Below, piece after piece: positions 17,130 through 26,137 of a stretch of DNA of 64,000 bases (position 1 is its first letter; every line of letters begins with the position of its first letter). Origin of the DNA: Ardenticatenaceae bacterium (GTDB lineage Bacteria; Chloroflexota; Anaerolineae; Promineifilales; Promineifilaceae); assembly GCA_020634435.1 (NCBI GenBank), contig JACKBS010000016.1:124001-188000 (forward strand), given 5' to 3'. The position numbers and the translations under genes were made by a program. Under the pieces are notes generated by a model. That model had not been told where the DNA came from. It searched no databases and saw only the letters and a list, made by a program, of their open reading frames with translations.

Positions 17130-20100
17130 ATGAGATTGAAAAAACTCGTCCTCCAGGGATACAAAACATTCGCCACCAAAACGGAATTTTTGTTTGATGA
17201 AGGCATCACGTCCATCGTTGGGCCAAACGGCAGCGGCAAGAGCAACATCGCCGACGCCGTGCGCTGGGTGCTGGGAGAGCAAAGCTACAGTACCCTGCGC
17301 GGCAAGCGCACCACCGACATGATCTTCGCGGGCAGCCAGAGCCGCCCCCGCGCTGGCATGGCCCAGGCAATCCTCACCCTGGACAACAGCGACGGCTGGC
17401 TGCCCATTGATTACAGCGAAGTGGAAATCGGCCGTCGCGCCTACCGCTCCGGCGAAAACGAATACATCCTCAACGGCCAAAAAGTGCGCCTGAAAGACAT
17501 CACCGACTTGCTGGCCACCAGCGGGTTGGCCGAGCGCACCTACACGATCATCGGCCAGGGTCTGGTTGATCAGGCGCTTTCCCTGCGCGCGGAAGAGCGG
17601 CGGGCGCTGTTTGAAGAAGCGGCGGGCATCAACCATTACAAATCACGCCGCGCCGAAACGCTGCGCCGCTTACAGGAAACACAGCGCAATCTCCAGCGTG
17701 TGCACGACATCCTGGCCGAAATCCGTCCTCGATTGTCCTCTCTAAAGCGGCAGGCCACCCGCGCCCAAAATTACGAACAAATTTCGGTTGATTTACAAAA
17801 TTTGCTGCGCATCTGGTACGGCTATCGCTGGGAAGTGGCCAAAAAAGAGATTCGGCGCTCACGCGAAACGGCCGCTTCTTCCGAAAAAACGTGGCAGGTC
17901 AGCCGCCAAAAAATGCGTGTCCAGCAAGAAAACGCCGACGATTTGCGCCGCCGCATTCATCGATTGCAGCAGCAGGTGAGCGAGACGCAAAATAAGCGGG
18001 ACGACCTGCGCGACCAGCTGGAGACGGCGCGGCGGCAGGTGGCCATCATGCAGGAGCGCAAGGAATCGGTGCAGCGCCGGTTGGCTGAGGTGGAAGTCGA
18101 ACTGCCGCCCATCAGCCAGCAGCGGGACGCGGCAGCCACTGAGTTGGCCGCCGCAACCGAGGAGCTGAGCGCCGCCCAGGCCAGCTTGAACCAAGCGCGG
18201 GAACAGCTGCAAACGTTCAACGCCAATTTCCAGACGCAGCAGGCGACGATTAACAAATGGCAGTCGGAGCTGCAAAGCTCGCAGCAGGCGCAGCGTAGCA
18301 CGCAAACGCGGGTGGCCCAGCTGCAAGGGCAGCTCAACCAGCTGCGCGAACAGCTGCAAGAGCAAACCGCCACCCAGCCCAGCGGCGACGAAGGCGAACT
18401 GGTGAAAATGCAGGCCGAAGTGGAGAAGTTAACGGCCGTTTTCAGCACCGCCCAACAAAAGTGGAAGACCAGCGTCAGCAGCGCACCGATTTGCAAAACA
18501 GCGGCAAGAGCTCATTCAAGAGCTCAAAATTTACGCCGTGATTTGCGCGACCAGGAGCAGCAGCTCAGCCGCCAGCAAAAGAGCTGGCCCGGCTGGAAGC
18601 CCAGACCGAGATGCTGAACCAGATGCGCCAAAAGGAAACGGCCGTTCCCGACACCATCAAAGTCTTGGCAAATTTAGCCAGCATTCTCACCATTCCCGCC
18701 CAGCACCAGCAAGCGATCGAAGCCGCGCTGCAAACTCGGCTGGGCACGCTGCTGCTGCCAGACGAAGCCGCCCTGTGGCAGCTTTTGGCCCAGCGCGACC
18801 CGGACGCCGCCCTGGCCGTCGCTGTGGCAGACAATTTACAGCCCGCCGCGCCGCCCGAAATTAAAGAGAAGGGCGCGCTTGGCTGGGCCGATTCGGTGGT
18901 CACCTTCAAGAAACAGTTTGCCCCCCTGGTGCAGACGCTGTTGGGTCGGGTTTTGCTGGTGGATGGGGCGAAGACCGCCGTCGCCATCGCCAAATCTCTC
19001 CCCACTGGCTGCGTGGCTGCTGCCCCAGACGGCACCGTCGCCCACGCGGGCGGCCTCATCGAGCTAGTTGGGCAATCGGCGCAGGACAGTTTGCTGGCCC
19101 GTGAAGAAGCGTGGCGCGAGGCGCAGCAAAAGCTAGCGGCGAAGAAGGACGAGGTGGCGGGGTGGAAACGGCCGTTGCCGAGCAGCAAGCCATCATCCAA
19201 ACCAAACAAGAAGCCGCCGACGAGCTGAACAACGAAGAGCAGCGCCTGGGCCGCCTGATGAACGAGGCCAGCCAGCGCGTCAGCCAGGCGCAGCGGGATT
19301 TAGACCGGCAAAAGCAGCAGCAGGCGTTCATCGAGCGGCAGCAGCAGGCGCAGGCGGAAGCGACGGCCCGGCTGCAAAATCGCATCGAAACGCTGGCCGC
19401 CAACGCCGCAAAAGATGAGGCGGAAGTCGTGCGGTTAGAATCGGCCGTGAGCCACGCCCAGGCGCAGCTAGACAGCCTTCCCGTCGCCGAGGCGCAGCAG
19501 CAGCGCGAAAGCCTGCGGCAAAACATCGGCGCGGAACAGACGATTGTAGACGGCCGTCGCGCCGTGGTGGACAGCCGCCGGGCCACGCTCAACCAGTTTG
19601 AGCAGCAGCTCACTCGCCTGAAAGAACGCCAATCGGCCCTGCAAGCGCAGCAAGCGGAGCTGGCGCAAAACAAGCATGAGCAAAATCGGGTGGCGCTGCA
19701 AGACCAGATGACCGAGCTGGAAGAACAGCTCGCCCCGATGAAGAGCCGACTAACTGAATTACAGGAAGAATTGGGGATGTGGAGGAGGAAACGGCTGTTA
19801 CCCAGAAAGAGGCCCACGACCACGAAACCATTTACACCCAGGCCAAAATTGCCTACAGCCAGCAACAAAGCGCCATCGAAGGGCTGCAAGAGCGCATCAA
19901 GGCGGACCTGGGCGTCGTCGCCCTGCATTACGACGACGCCCAGTTTGGCCCCAACCTGCTGCCCATCAGCGGCGTGCAGGCACTGCCCAAAATCAGCGAA
20001 CTGCCCGACGACATCGAGGAAACAATCCACAACTTTCGCGGGCAGATGCAGCGCATGGGCGCCATCAACCCCGACGCGCCCGAAGAGTACCAGGAAACCC

Positions 20101-20674
20101 AGGACCGCCACGACTTCCTCACCGAGCAGCTGGATGATTTGAACGAAACGGAGGAACGGCTGCGCAAGGTAATCGAGGAGCTGGATGAGCTGACCAGCCG
20201 CGCCTTTGCCGAAACCGTGGACAAAGTCAACGCCGTCTTTGGCGAGACGTTTACCCAGCTCTTTGGCGGCGGCGCGGGCCGCCTGGTGCTCACCGACCCC
20301 GACGACCTGACGATCAGCGGCGTAGACATCATCGCCCGGCTGCCCAACCGGCGTGAGCAGGGTTGGGCCTGCTCTCTGGCGGCGAGCGGTCGCTGACGGC
20401 CGCGGCGCTCATTTTCTCGCTGCTCAAGGTGTCGCCCACCCCGTTTTGCATCATGGATGAGGTGGATGCGGCCCTGGACGAAGCCAACATCAACCGCTTC
20501 CGCGACCAGCTGCGCGAGCTGAGCATCGGCACGCAGTTCATCGTTATCACCCACAACCGGGGCACGGTGCAGGCGGCGCAAACCATCTACGGCATCAGCA
20601 TGGGCTCCGACAGCGCCAGCCAGGCGATCTCCATCAAGCCAGAGGAGTACATCAAGCAGCCGGAGTTGTTGTGA
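17130..20674 (+). pseudogene. smc: Chromosome segregation ATPase SMC, interrupted by seven -1 frameshifts
   Basis: The first 440 codons encode a normal SMC head and coiled coil (Walker A IVGPNGSGKSN near residue 32). A hinge-like region, second coiled coil and C-terminal head (LLSGGERSLTAAA, IMDEVDAALDEANI) follow, but in changing frames. Homology carries across if one base is restored at each of seven purine runs: 18457-18460, 18495-18498, 18526-18529, 18577-18580, 19159-19162, 19773-19776 and around 20360-20367. The corrected length is 3552 bases, 1183 residues, the normal SMC size. SMC dimers organise the nucleoid with ScpAB. Either the assembly lost bases here or the gene is decaying. Runs of five and six A in the first third are intact. 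Confidence 0.88.
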
Positions 20675-20744
20675 TGGGGTGAAGGGGTGAACGGACGTTG
20701 CTGCACTAACCAAATTAGCTAGACAAATTTTGTGCCATATTCAA

Positions 20745-20773
20745 TTGAATAACCACAAAAAAGCATTTATACT
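20745..20773 (+). promoter_or_regulatory. Candidate promoter of the low-GC five-gene operon
   Basis: TTGAAT at 20745-20750 and TATACT at 20768-20773 with 17-bp spacing. The -35 box is half of a palindrome (ATTCAATTGAAT). It implies an untranslated leader of about 335 bases before the first gene. Confidence 0.55.
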
Positions 20774-20941
20774 GAGTAAGTTCTGCATTTTGCCGAGAAT
20801 CGGGGACCTATTTCGAACATCATTTTTCATAAATCCCCAATTTACCTCTTATGCTGACATATAACAACAAGGACATCTCAATTGGTCCTATATGCCGAAA
20901 GAAAGCCAAAAGGTTTCAACATAAGATGGGGACATCGGTTT

Positions 20942-20966
20942 TTATGCCGAACTATGGTCGGCATAA
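20942..20966. promoter_or_regulatory. 9-bp inverted repeat in the operon leader
   Basis: TTATGCCGA at 20942-20950 and TCGGCATAA at 20958-20966 with a 7-nt centre. Another TATGCCGA half-site lies near 20890. It could be an operator or a leader RNA hairpin controlling the downstream operon. Confidence 0.5.
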
Positions 20967-21114
20967 GGTGGCTTATGCAAAGTTGAGGCGGCTGGGTACA
21001 ATAATCTTGGTTATTGAAGGCCGTTCTACAAACCAAAATGCTGCCCTAACAACAGCTTAAAGCTAACGCGCCAAAGGGAACAAACTCGCAGCTCAAGCAA
21101 CTAACGGTGCAAAG

Positions 21115-22281
21115 ATGAGACTTACACACATTATTGACTATCTTGGATACGTGAGAGGAGGAGCTGAATCACAGTTAATAGGCTTATGTAAACATAGCTC
21201 GAGCCTTTATGATCTAACTATTCTTACAACAAAGACTCCTTTTACAAAACCTGACTTCGATGATGTTGAGGACTTAGTAACTACGGTTCTTGGATTGTAT
21301 CATGTACGAGAACTGTCATTTCTTGTGTCTGGAGTGCTCTCTGACATACTTTTCTGGGGTCCTGCAAGAGTATTCAACATTGGATTAAGGAAACACATTG
21401 AGAAGACGGATCTGATTCATTGTCACTCACTTTTTGTGATTAAGATGCTCAGGCAAAGAAAGGTTTCCATTCCTATCGTACTAACTATATATAATCCGGT
21501 TCCCGAGCGTCATAAGCAAGATGTAGCATTCGCGGACATCGTACTCGTTCAGAGTAAGACTTTATTTGACGAGGTTATACAAGCTATACCGCAACTGTCA
21601 TCCAAGCTATTTTACATTCCACCCGGAGTTTCTGTACCCAATTTCCTTGAGAATCGACAACACTTCTCGGATGGCAACGGTGATTTATGTAAACTTCTCT
21701 TCATCGGCAGGTTTAGGCGTTTCAAAAACCTAGAAACTCTCCTAAATGCTACTGTCATACTAAGCAAGTCGGGATTTCGCTTTTCCTTAACAATTATTGC
21801 AACGGGCGTACAGAAACGCCATATGCAAAAGCTAATAAGGGAGCTTGGTGTTGAATCGCTCGTGAATATATGCCCAACCGTATCATTTTCAGACATTTGC
21901 TCTTTATATAATGCCCACGACATTGTAGTTGCTCCATCATGGTATGAATCTTTCTCACTTGTATCATTAGAAGCACTACTTCTCAATAAGAAACTTTTGG
22001 TTTCTAAGACAATGACAGAGTTCCTAAATTTTTTTCCAGAAACACCTTCTTGCGATCCCAGCGACCCAATGGATATTGCAGCCAAAGTCATTAAACTATC
22101 TAAGTCCTCTGCTTTGAATCTTGAAGAATCACGGTTTCTCGTGTTCCAATGGACGCAAGTTGTAAAGAAACACGCCGAGGTGTATGCGCTTGCGGCGAAA
22201 AACAACAATCTGAAGACTGATCATATTCCAATATCTGGGAATTCGCCTGACCACAAGCAGTATTTTGACAGAACCATTTAA
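21115..22281 (+). CDS. Glycosyltransferase family 4 protein
   Basis: 388 residues with the GT-B architecture. The N-terminal half has YLGYVRGGAESQL (donor-site glycine loop) and DLIHCHSLFVI. The C-terminal half has LLFIGRFRRFKNLETLL and VVAPSWYESFSLVSLEALL, the GT4 E-x7-E region. It should transfer a sugar from an NDP donor to a lipid- or protein-bound acceptor at the inner membrane face. It is the first gene of a low-GC operon whose codon use (AT-rich third positions) differs sharply from the flanks. The ATG at 21115 has a weak ribosome-binding site. The next gene follows after 12 bases. Donor and acceptor are unknown. Confidence 0.88.
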   Translation: MRLTHIIDYLGYVRGGAESQLIGLCKHSSSLYDLTILTTKTPFTKPDFDDVEDLVTTVLGLYHVRELSFLVSGVLSDILFWGPARVFNIGLRKHIEKTDLIHCHSLFVIKMLRQRKVSIPIVLTIYNPVPERHKQDVAFADIVLVQSKTLFDEVIQAIPQLSSKLFYIPPGVSVPNFLENRQHFSDGNGDLCKLLFIGRFRRFKNLETLLNATVILSKSGFRFSLTIIATGVQKRHMQKLIRELGVESLVNICPTVSFSDICSLYNAHDIVVAPSWYESFSLVSLEALLLNKKLLVSKTMTEFLNFFPETPSCDPSDPMDIAAKVIKLSKSSALNLEESRFLVFQWTQVVKKHAEVYALAAKNNNLKTDHIPISGNSPDHKQYFDRTI

Positions 22282-22293
22282 TTTGGAGGGCAG

Positions 22294-23154
22294 ATGAAGA
22301 AAAATCATATGGGGCGTTTTTGGGAAATAGACCAAAATGGACTTATCCTTAATGATTCATCACCAACGTACCTTACAAAACAGTGGTGGTCTCTAATAAG
22401 TGATTTCCTGAGCTTTCTTGAAACTCAAAGGATGTTACTGAATTTAGAAGGTGTCTATCTTTCGGGTAGCGTTTCACGGGGCTTAGTTATTCCCTGGGTT
22501 TCGGATTTTGACATTATTTTCGTTACTAATTGTACTGAGATTGATCCGGTACCTATATTTGATTCGTTTTACCCTACCTTAGCCAAGTATGGTTTGACCA
22601 GAGTATGCTACAAATCGGCATCTCCCGACGAAGTCACGCGTACCAACTTCTTCAGCCAAGCGGCATTTCTAATTAGTACCCAGTCAATCAATATTTGGGG
22701 GGCAGACTATTCTTCTCAAATACGTAAGTTCCCACTAGGAAAAGCGGTGATGAATAACGATATTGTCAAATTGAAACGTCGGGTAGAAATCTGCATCGAG
22801 GATTTCGAACGTAATCAATGTAAACTTAATCTCGAGTTTTGGTTTCCCATTATGATCAAGGAATTGTTGCGTACAGGTTTTCTTATTTGTAGTCAAAAGC
22901 ATAAGAAATATACTCGTGATATTCCTCTTTGTTGTGAAGTGTTAATCAATGATTATCCAGAACAAAAGCAAAACGTCCGGCTCGCTCAAAAAATGTATAT
23001 TACTAAAGAATTCGATCATCATATCGCATTAAGTTTTTTATATGACTTTGGAAACTGGCTTGTTGGTGAGGCAGAACTCTGGCTTGATGTAAATAATCCT
23101 TGGAGATTGAATAACTTGAGTGTAGATATGGATTATTTGGAGGGCAGTAAATGA
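22294..23154 (+). CDS. Nucleotidyltransferase-fold protein (MNT/AadA-like active site)
   Basis: 286 residues. The motif LSGSVSRGLVIPWVSDFDI contains Gly58-Ser59, Arg62-Gly63 and the metal pair Asp71-x-Asp73 of the polymerase-beta nucleotidyltransferase fold. A mostly helical C-terminal half follows. The family adds NMP to small molecules, proteins or RNA; the arginine in GSxxRG fits MNT/AadA-like enzymes better than CBASS cGAS-like cyclases. Start ATG at 22294 has a good GGAGGG site. The stop overlaps the next ATG by four bases (ATGA), so it is coupled to the two-TM protein. Substrate unknown; toxin-antitoxin MNT proteins are usually shorter. Confidence 0.75.
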   Translation: MKKNHMGRFWEIDQNGLILNDSSPTYLTKQWWSLISDFLSFLETQRMLLNLEGVYLSGSVSRGLVIPWVSDFDIIFVTNCTEIDPVPIFDSFYPTLAKYGLTRVCYKSASPDEVTRTNFFSQAAFLISTQSINIWGADYSSQIRKFPLGKAVMNNDIVKLKRRVEICIEDFERNQCKLNLEFWFPIMIKELLRTGFLICSQKHKKYTRDIPLCCEVLINDYPEQKQNVRLAQKMYITKEFDHHIALSFLYDFGNWLVGEAELWLDVNNPWRLNNLSVDMDYLEGSK

Positions 23155-24014
23155 ACAGTCGCTCACCCACATCGCAGGCTGATAAACTGATCAAGACAAT
23201 TACAGATTATCGGAGTGCTATATTCGCGTTGATTGCATTTATCGTTGGTATAGCCCTCATGGTATTATCGATACGTATAACGCAGACACAAAACCCAAGC
23301 AGTACAATCTCAACCTATCTGGAACCGATATTGCGGGATATTGGTAGCCTAATTATTACCACAGGCGGCATTAGCTTAGTCTACGATCTGTTGATGAAGC
23401 GGACATTTGTTCAGGAAATTCTGTCAAAAGTGAAGGTTTCGGACGATATCGAACAAGCTGGAATTGAACAAATCACTTTTAATCCAAAAGAATCACCTGG
23501 AGGAATCTCGTGGTCGAAGTACATTAGACAAAGCAAACGCATAGACGTCTATTTTGTACATGGAATTGGTTGGACTCTCAATAACGAATCAAATTTAAAA
23601 GAGGCAGCAGCCAACCGGCGCTCCAAATTGAGACTCTTTCTTCCTAATTACGAGAATCAAGACAATCTGAAGCAGATTTCGCTTCGATATAATAAGTCAA
23701 TACCGACACTACGTGAAGATATTATCCGCGCTGCGAAGAGGTTTGATGAATTGAGAGCGAATGCAAAAGCCAACGTGTATGTTGGGCTGACCGATTTTGC
23801 GCCACCTCACAGCATGTATTGTTTCGATGATATGGCTATAATTGCATTCTCTTCAGTAAAAACTACTAAACCCAAGGTACCTCATTTCATTGGCAAACGC
23901 ATTCGTAACGACACTGATGAGACCATTTTCAACTTTGTTGATACGGAATTTCAGGCGCTTTTGGAGCAATCAAAGGAACTCCCACAGGATTTCCGATCCC
24001 TTATGAGACAATGA
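23151..24014 (+). CDS. Two-TM membrane protein with degenerate PLD-like domain
   Basis: 287 residues. Two hydrophobic helices lie at about 22-46 and 64-82. A cytoplasmic domain follows with the pattern of phospholipase-D-like sensor domains (a lysine/arginine-rich strand RSKLRLFLPN, then HSMYCFDDMAIIAFSS and a late FVDTEFQALLEQ), but no HKD motif, so it is probably not a nuclease or lipase. This layout resembles membrane sensors or effectors in bacterial conflict systems; that is a resemblance, not an identification. It starts inside the nucleotidyltransferase gene (ATGA) and ends inside the RmlA-like gene (ATGA), so the three are made together. Confidence 0.7.
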   Translation: MNSRSPTSQADKLIKTITDYRSAIFALIAFIVGIALMVLSIRITQTQNPSSTISTYLEPILRDIGSLIITTGGISLVYDLLMKRTFVQEILSKVKVSDDIEQAGIEQITFNPKESPGGISWSKYIRQSKRIDVYFVHGIGWTLNNESNLKEAAANRRSKLRLFLPNYENQDNLKQISLRYNKSIPTLREDIIRAAKRFDELRANAKANVYVGLTDFAPPHSMYCFDDMAIIAFSSVKTTKPKVPHFIGKRIRNDTDETIFNFVDTEFQALLEQSKELPQDFRSLMRQ

Positions 24015-24916
24015 ATATGGTTGGAATAATTTTGGCTGGTGGCTTGGGAACAAGGCTGCACCCTACAACTATTGTAACAAACAAGCATTTTCTTCCAGTT
24101 TATGACAAACCAATGATCTACTACCCCTTGTCATTTTTAATGAGCATCGGAATATCAAAGATCATTGTCTTGACATCTTACAGGTTTGCTGATCAGTATC
24201 GTGAATTGCTGGGTTCTGGCCAGCAGTGGGGAATTGAGCTCAACATTCACGTTGAACCTCATGAGACAAGTATATTGGACTCATTAAGGGAAATTGAACC
24301 ATTTCTTACTACCCAACACTATTGTTTGATATTTGGCGACACACTAATCAACGGCAATACTTTTGAGCAAGTAGGAGTGAATTACCAAAATGGAAACATA
24401 ACTGGGAATTCGATATTCAAATACCACCATGATAATCCTGGATCATATGGTGTTCTTGCATACGGCACTAGCGGGCAAGTAGTTCAAGTGATTGAAAAAC
24501 CTGTAAACTTTACATCAACTGACATAGTACCTGCCATCTATTTCTTAAAAAAGGAAACATTTGTAGGAATGGAATTAATAGGCCGCTTAGCCTCGTGCAA
24601 GTCTATCTCTGATGTATTTACTCTGTGTCTAGAGTCCAATGATCTTCAAATTTTCCCCACAACTGATGATGACGTGTTTCTTGACCTTGGTACTTATGAA
24701 GATTTGTTTTGTGGGGCTAATTATGTGCGCACATATCAGCGAGAACATGGATTGTTACTTGGGAGCCCAGAAGTTTATTCAATCAGAAACGGATGGACAT
24801 CCCCAAAAAGACTTCTCAAACATGCGAATCAGTTAGGTAAGTCAATATATAAAGATAGTATTCTGTCATTTCTTGACTCGGTGTTGCATGCCACTAACTC
24901 AGACCAGGAAAAGTGA
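24011..24916 (+). CDS. RmlA-like sugar-1-phosphate nucleotidylyltransferase
   Basis: 301 residues, close to RmlA length. The N-terminal GIILAGGLGTRLHP signature, HFLPVYDKPMIYYPLSFL, a GDT metal site (canonically GDN), VIEKP and FLDLGTYEDL are all in RmlA order. RmlA makes dTDP-glucose from glucose-1-phosphate and dTTP. Several pocket motifs diverge, so nucleotide and sugar specificity may differ. No rmlBCD genes lie beside it. The ATG at 24011 overlaps the previous stop. It probably supplies an activated sugar to the GT4 protein two genes upstream, although the intervening genes suggest a more specialised role. Confidence 0.88.
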   Translation: MNMVGIILAGGLGTRLHPTTIVTNKHFLPVYDKPMIYYPLSFLMSIGISKIIVLTSYRFADQYRELLGSGQQWGIELNIHVEPHETSILDSLREIEPFLTTQHYCLIFGDTLINGNTFEQVGVNYQNGNITGNSIFKYHHDNPGSYGVLAYGTSGQVVQVIEKPVNFTSTDIVPAIYFLKKETFVGMELIGRLASCKSISDVFTLCLESNDLQIFPTTDDDVFLDLGTYEDLFCGANYVRTYQREHGLLLGSPEVYSIRNGWTSPKRLLKHANQLGKSIYKDSILSFLDSVLHATNSDQEK

Positions 24917-25536
24917 AAAGCATGAATCCGAACATAGAAATGTGCGAAGAAGATATTTCCAAAAACTTCTTAGATGCGGTACTTTTGGACAAAAAGGTGG
25001 CAATTGACACTGAGACTTCGGGTTTAAGGTGGCAGATGGATTCACTAGAAGTAATCCAACTTTACGCCCCTAGTAGAGGGGTTAGCATAGTTAGAAGAAC
25101 TTCAAAAAAACCAGAGAGAATCATACAAGTTATCGAGCGAAGCGATGTTAGAAAGGTCTTACACTATGCATTCTTCGACTTATGTTTTATTCAAAGTACA
25201 TGGCGTTGCAATCCAAAGAACATTGCTTGTACGAAAATTGCTTCCAAGATTCTTGATCCAAAGGGGACCCATAGTCTAAGTGGACTGTTGAAAAGCTATT
25301 TCGATATTGATGTTGACAAGGCTCTTCAAACATCGGATTGGAGCCATAAAGAGTTATCTTTAGATCAAATCGAATATGCTGCAAATGATGTCCGCTACTT
25401 ATTGGCTCTGATCGAGCGCCTAGAAAGCGATCTCAAAGACATGGGACGGCTTCAATTGGCAAAAACTACGTACAAATACGTCAAGACTAAAACAGAGCTC
25501 GAATTACTTGGAGTAAAGAATGCACTTTCATTTTAA
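24913..25536 (+). CDS. RNase D-like 3'-5' exonuclease (DEDDy), short form
   Basis: 207 residues from GTG at 24913, which overlaps the RmlA-like stop; ATG at 24922 is an alternative. All exonuclease motifs are present: Exo I IDTETSGL (Asp32, Glu34), Exo II with Asp89 in HYAFFD, and Exo III YAANDVRYL (Tyr155, Asp159). It lacks the HRDC domains of RNase D, so it is the bare catalytic fold seen in single-domain 3'-5' exonucleases. It should trim RNA or DNA 3' ends in the cytoplasm. A nuclease in a surface-sugar operon is unexpected. The gene ends the operon, with a hairpin just beyond. Confidence 0.88.
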   Translation: MKSMNPNIEMCEEDISKNFLDAVLLDKKVAIDTETSGLRWQMDSLEVIQLYAPSRGVSIVRRTSKKPERIIQVIERSDVRKVLHYAFFDLCFIQSTWRCNPKNIACTKIASKILDPKGTHSLSGLLKSYFDIDVDKALQTSDWSHKELSLDQIEYAANDVRYLLALIERLESDLKDMGRLQLAKTTYKYVKTKTELELLGVKNALSF

Positions 25537-25572
25537 GTCCTGTCTCCGACTAACCTGGAGCCCTAGCAGGAC
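25537..25572 (+). terminator. Hairpin at the end of the low-GC operon
   Basis: GTCCTG (25537-25542) plus CTCC pair with GGAG plus CAGGAC (25567-25572), a bulged stem directly after the exonuclease stop. No long U-tract. Possible terminator or 3' protective hairpin. Confidence 0.4.
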
Positions 25573-25802
25573 GCATAGGTTATGCAAGCGTTAGGCAAAT
25601 TCTCGCTCCGACAAGGTCTTCAAACAAGCAAGTTTACATACTGCAGCACGGTATCTCGTAGAGTCAGTTGGTTTTTCTCCCACAAAATCAGCTTGCCTCA
25701 AGGGCCAGGCACAGGGCAGCAGCTTCTTCAATTACCAGGTTCGTTCGCCCTGTGCCTGGCACTTCTGCTAAAACCCCTCTTGCCAACCGCCCATTTACAG
25801 TC
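25573..25802. repeat. Gene-free stretch with a 14-bp inverted repeat (25704-25760)
   Basis: GCCAGGCACAGGGC at 25704-25717 pairs perfectly with 25747-25760 across a 29-nt spacer. It could be a terminator-like or dispersed repeat. A GTTAGGC at 25590-25596 recalls the end of an integron attC site but no paired inverse core was convincing. The 83-codon open frame over this region looks non-coding. Confidence 0.5.
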
Positions 25803-25808
25803 TACACT
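25780..25808 (+). promoter_or_regulatory. Promoter of the toxin-antitoxin operon
   Basis: TTGCCA at 25780-25785 and TACACT at 25803-25808 with 17-bp spacing, 38 bases before the antitoxin start. Confidence 0.6.
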
Positions 25809-25814
25809 TTATTC

Positions 25815-25831
25815 AGCTAAACATTTTAGCT
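25815..25831. promoter_or_regulatory. Probable antitoxin operator
   Basis: AGCTAAA (25815-25821) and TTTAGCT (25825-25831) form a perfect 7-bp palindrome with a 3-bp centre, placed between the -10 box and the GGAGG site. Phd-type antitoxins autorepress through such sites. Confidence 0.6.
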
Positions 25832-25846
25832 AATGGAGGCAAAAAT

Positions 25847-26137
25847 ATGCTTGCAAAAACTGTCAGCGCGACGGATGCTAAAAATCGTTTTGGTGGCGTT
25901 TTACGTGAAGTGAACCAAACCGATGAACCGATTGTGGTCGAGCGAGACGGCAAACCCGTAGCGGTTATTCTGAGCATGGAGGCTTATGAACGGCTGCTGC
26001 CCAAGGAACGGCCGTTAACCCTCAAAGAATCTCAAGCTCCCTACGCGTTTGGCTTGTGGGCCAATCGGGATGATATTGATGAGGAATGGTTGGCAAACGG
26101 CCGTACCCGCTGGGAAAGCAGTTGGCGCGATGAATGA
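25847..26137 (+). CDS. Type II antitoxin, Phd/YefM family
   Basis: 96 residues. The N-terminal domain TVSATDAKNRFGGVLREV and DEPIVVERDGKPVAVILS is the standard Phd/YefM DNA-binding fold. The C-terminal 35 residues should wrap the toxin. ATG at 25847 follows GGAGG at good spacing. It overlaps the toxin gene by eight bases. It neutralises the PIN toxin and should repress the operon, strengthened by the toxin complex, at the 25815-25831 palindrome. Normal base composition and ACGGCCGT copies return in this gene, marking the right edge of the low-GC island. Confidence 0.93.
   Translation: MLAKTVSATDAKNRFGGVLREVNQTDEPIVVERDGKPVAVILSMEAYERLLPKERPLTLKESQAPYAFGLWANRDDIDEEWLANGRTRWESSWRDE

Larger units (their letters stand above)
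20675..21114. other. 440-bp leader region ahead of the low-GC operon
   Basis: GC content drops here. It holds a candidate promoter (20745-20773), a 9-bp inverted repeat (20942-20966) and an AGCTT/AAGCT micro-palindrome near 21053. A 69-codon open frame (20851-21060) has no ribosome-binding site and no family likeness; I do not call it a gene. Confidence 0.6.

Noticed and set aside
17130..20674. Programmed frameshifting in smc
   Set aside because: Seven separate events at plain short purine runs, without slippery heptamers or stimulatory structures, cannot be a regulated recoding signal.
20851..21060. 69-codon frame in the leader of the low-GC operon
   Set aside because: No ribosome-binding site and unusual composition, and it contains the 20942-20966 inverted repeat; more likely leader sequence.
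22294..24014. CBASS anti-phage pair (cyclase plus two-TM effector)
   Set aside because: The nucleotidyltransferase motif is GSxxRG, as in MNT/AadA enzymes, rather than the usual cGAS-like form, and the membrane protein has a PLD-like domain instead of a known CBASS effector. Kept only as a loose analogy.
21043..25596. Integron-type attC ends around the low-GC island (CCCTAAC near 21044, GTTAGGC at 25590-25596)
   Set aside because: The two halves do not form a paired attC at either side, spacing and inner arms do not fit, no integrase is present, and a five-gene cassette would be exceptional.
25582..25833. 83-codon frame before the antitoxin
   Set aside because: It spans the 14-bp inverted repeat, the promoter and the operator of the toxin-antitoxin operon.
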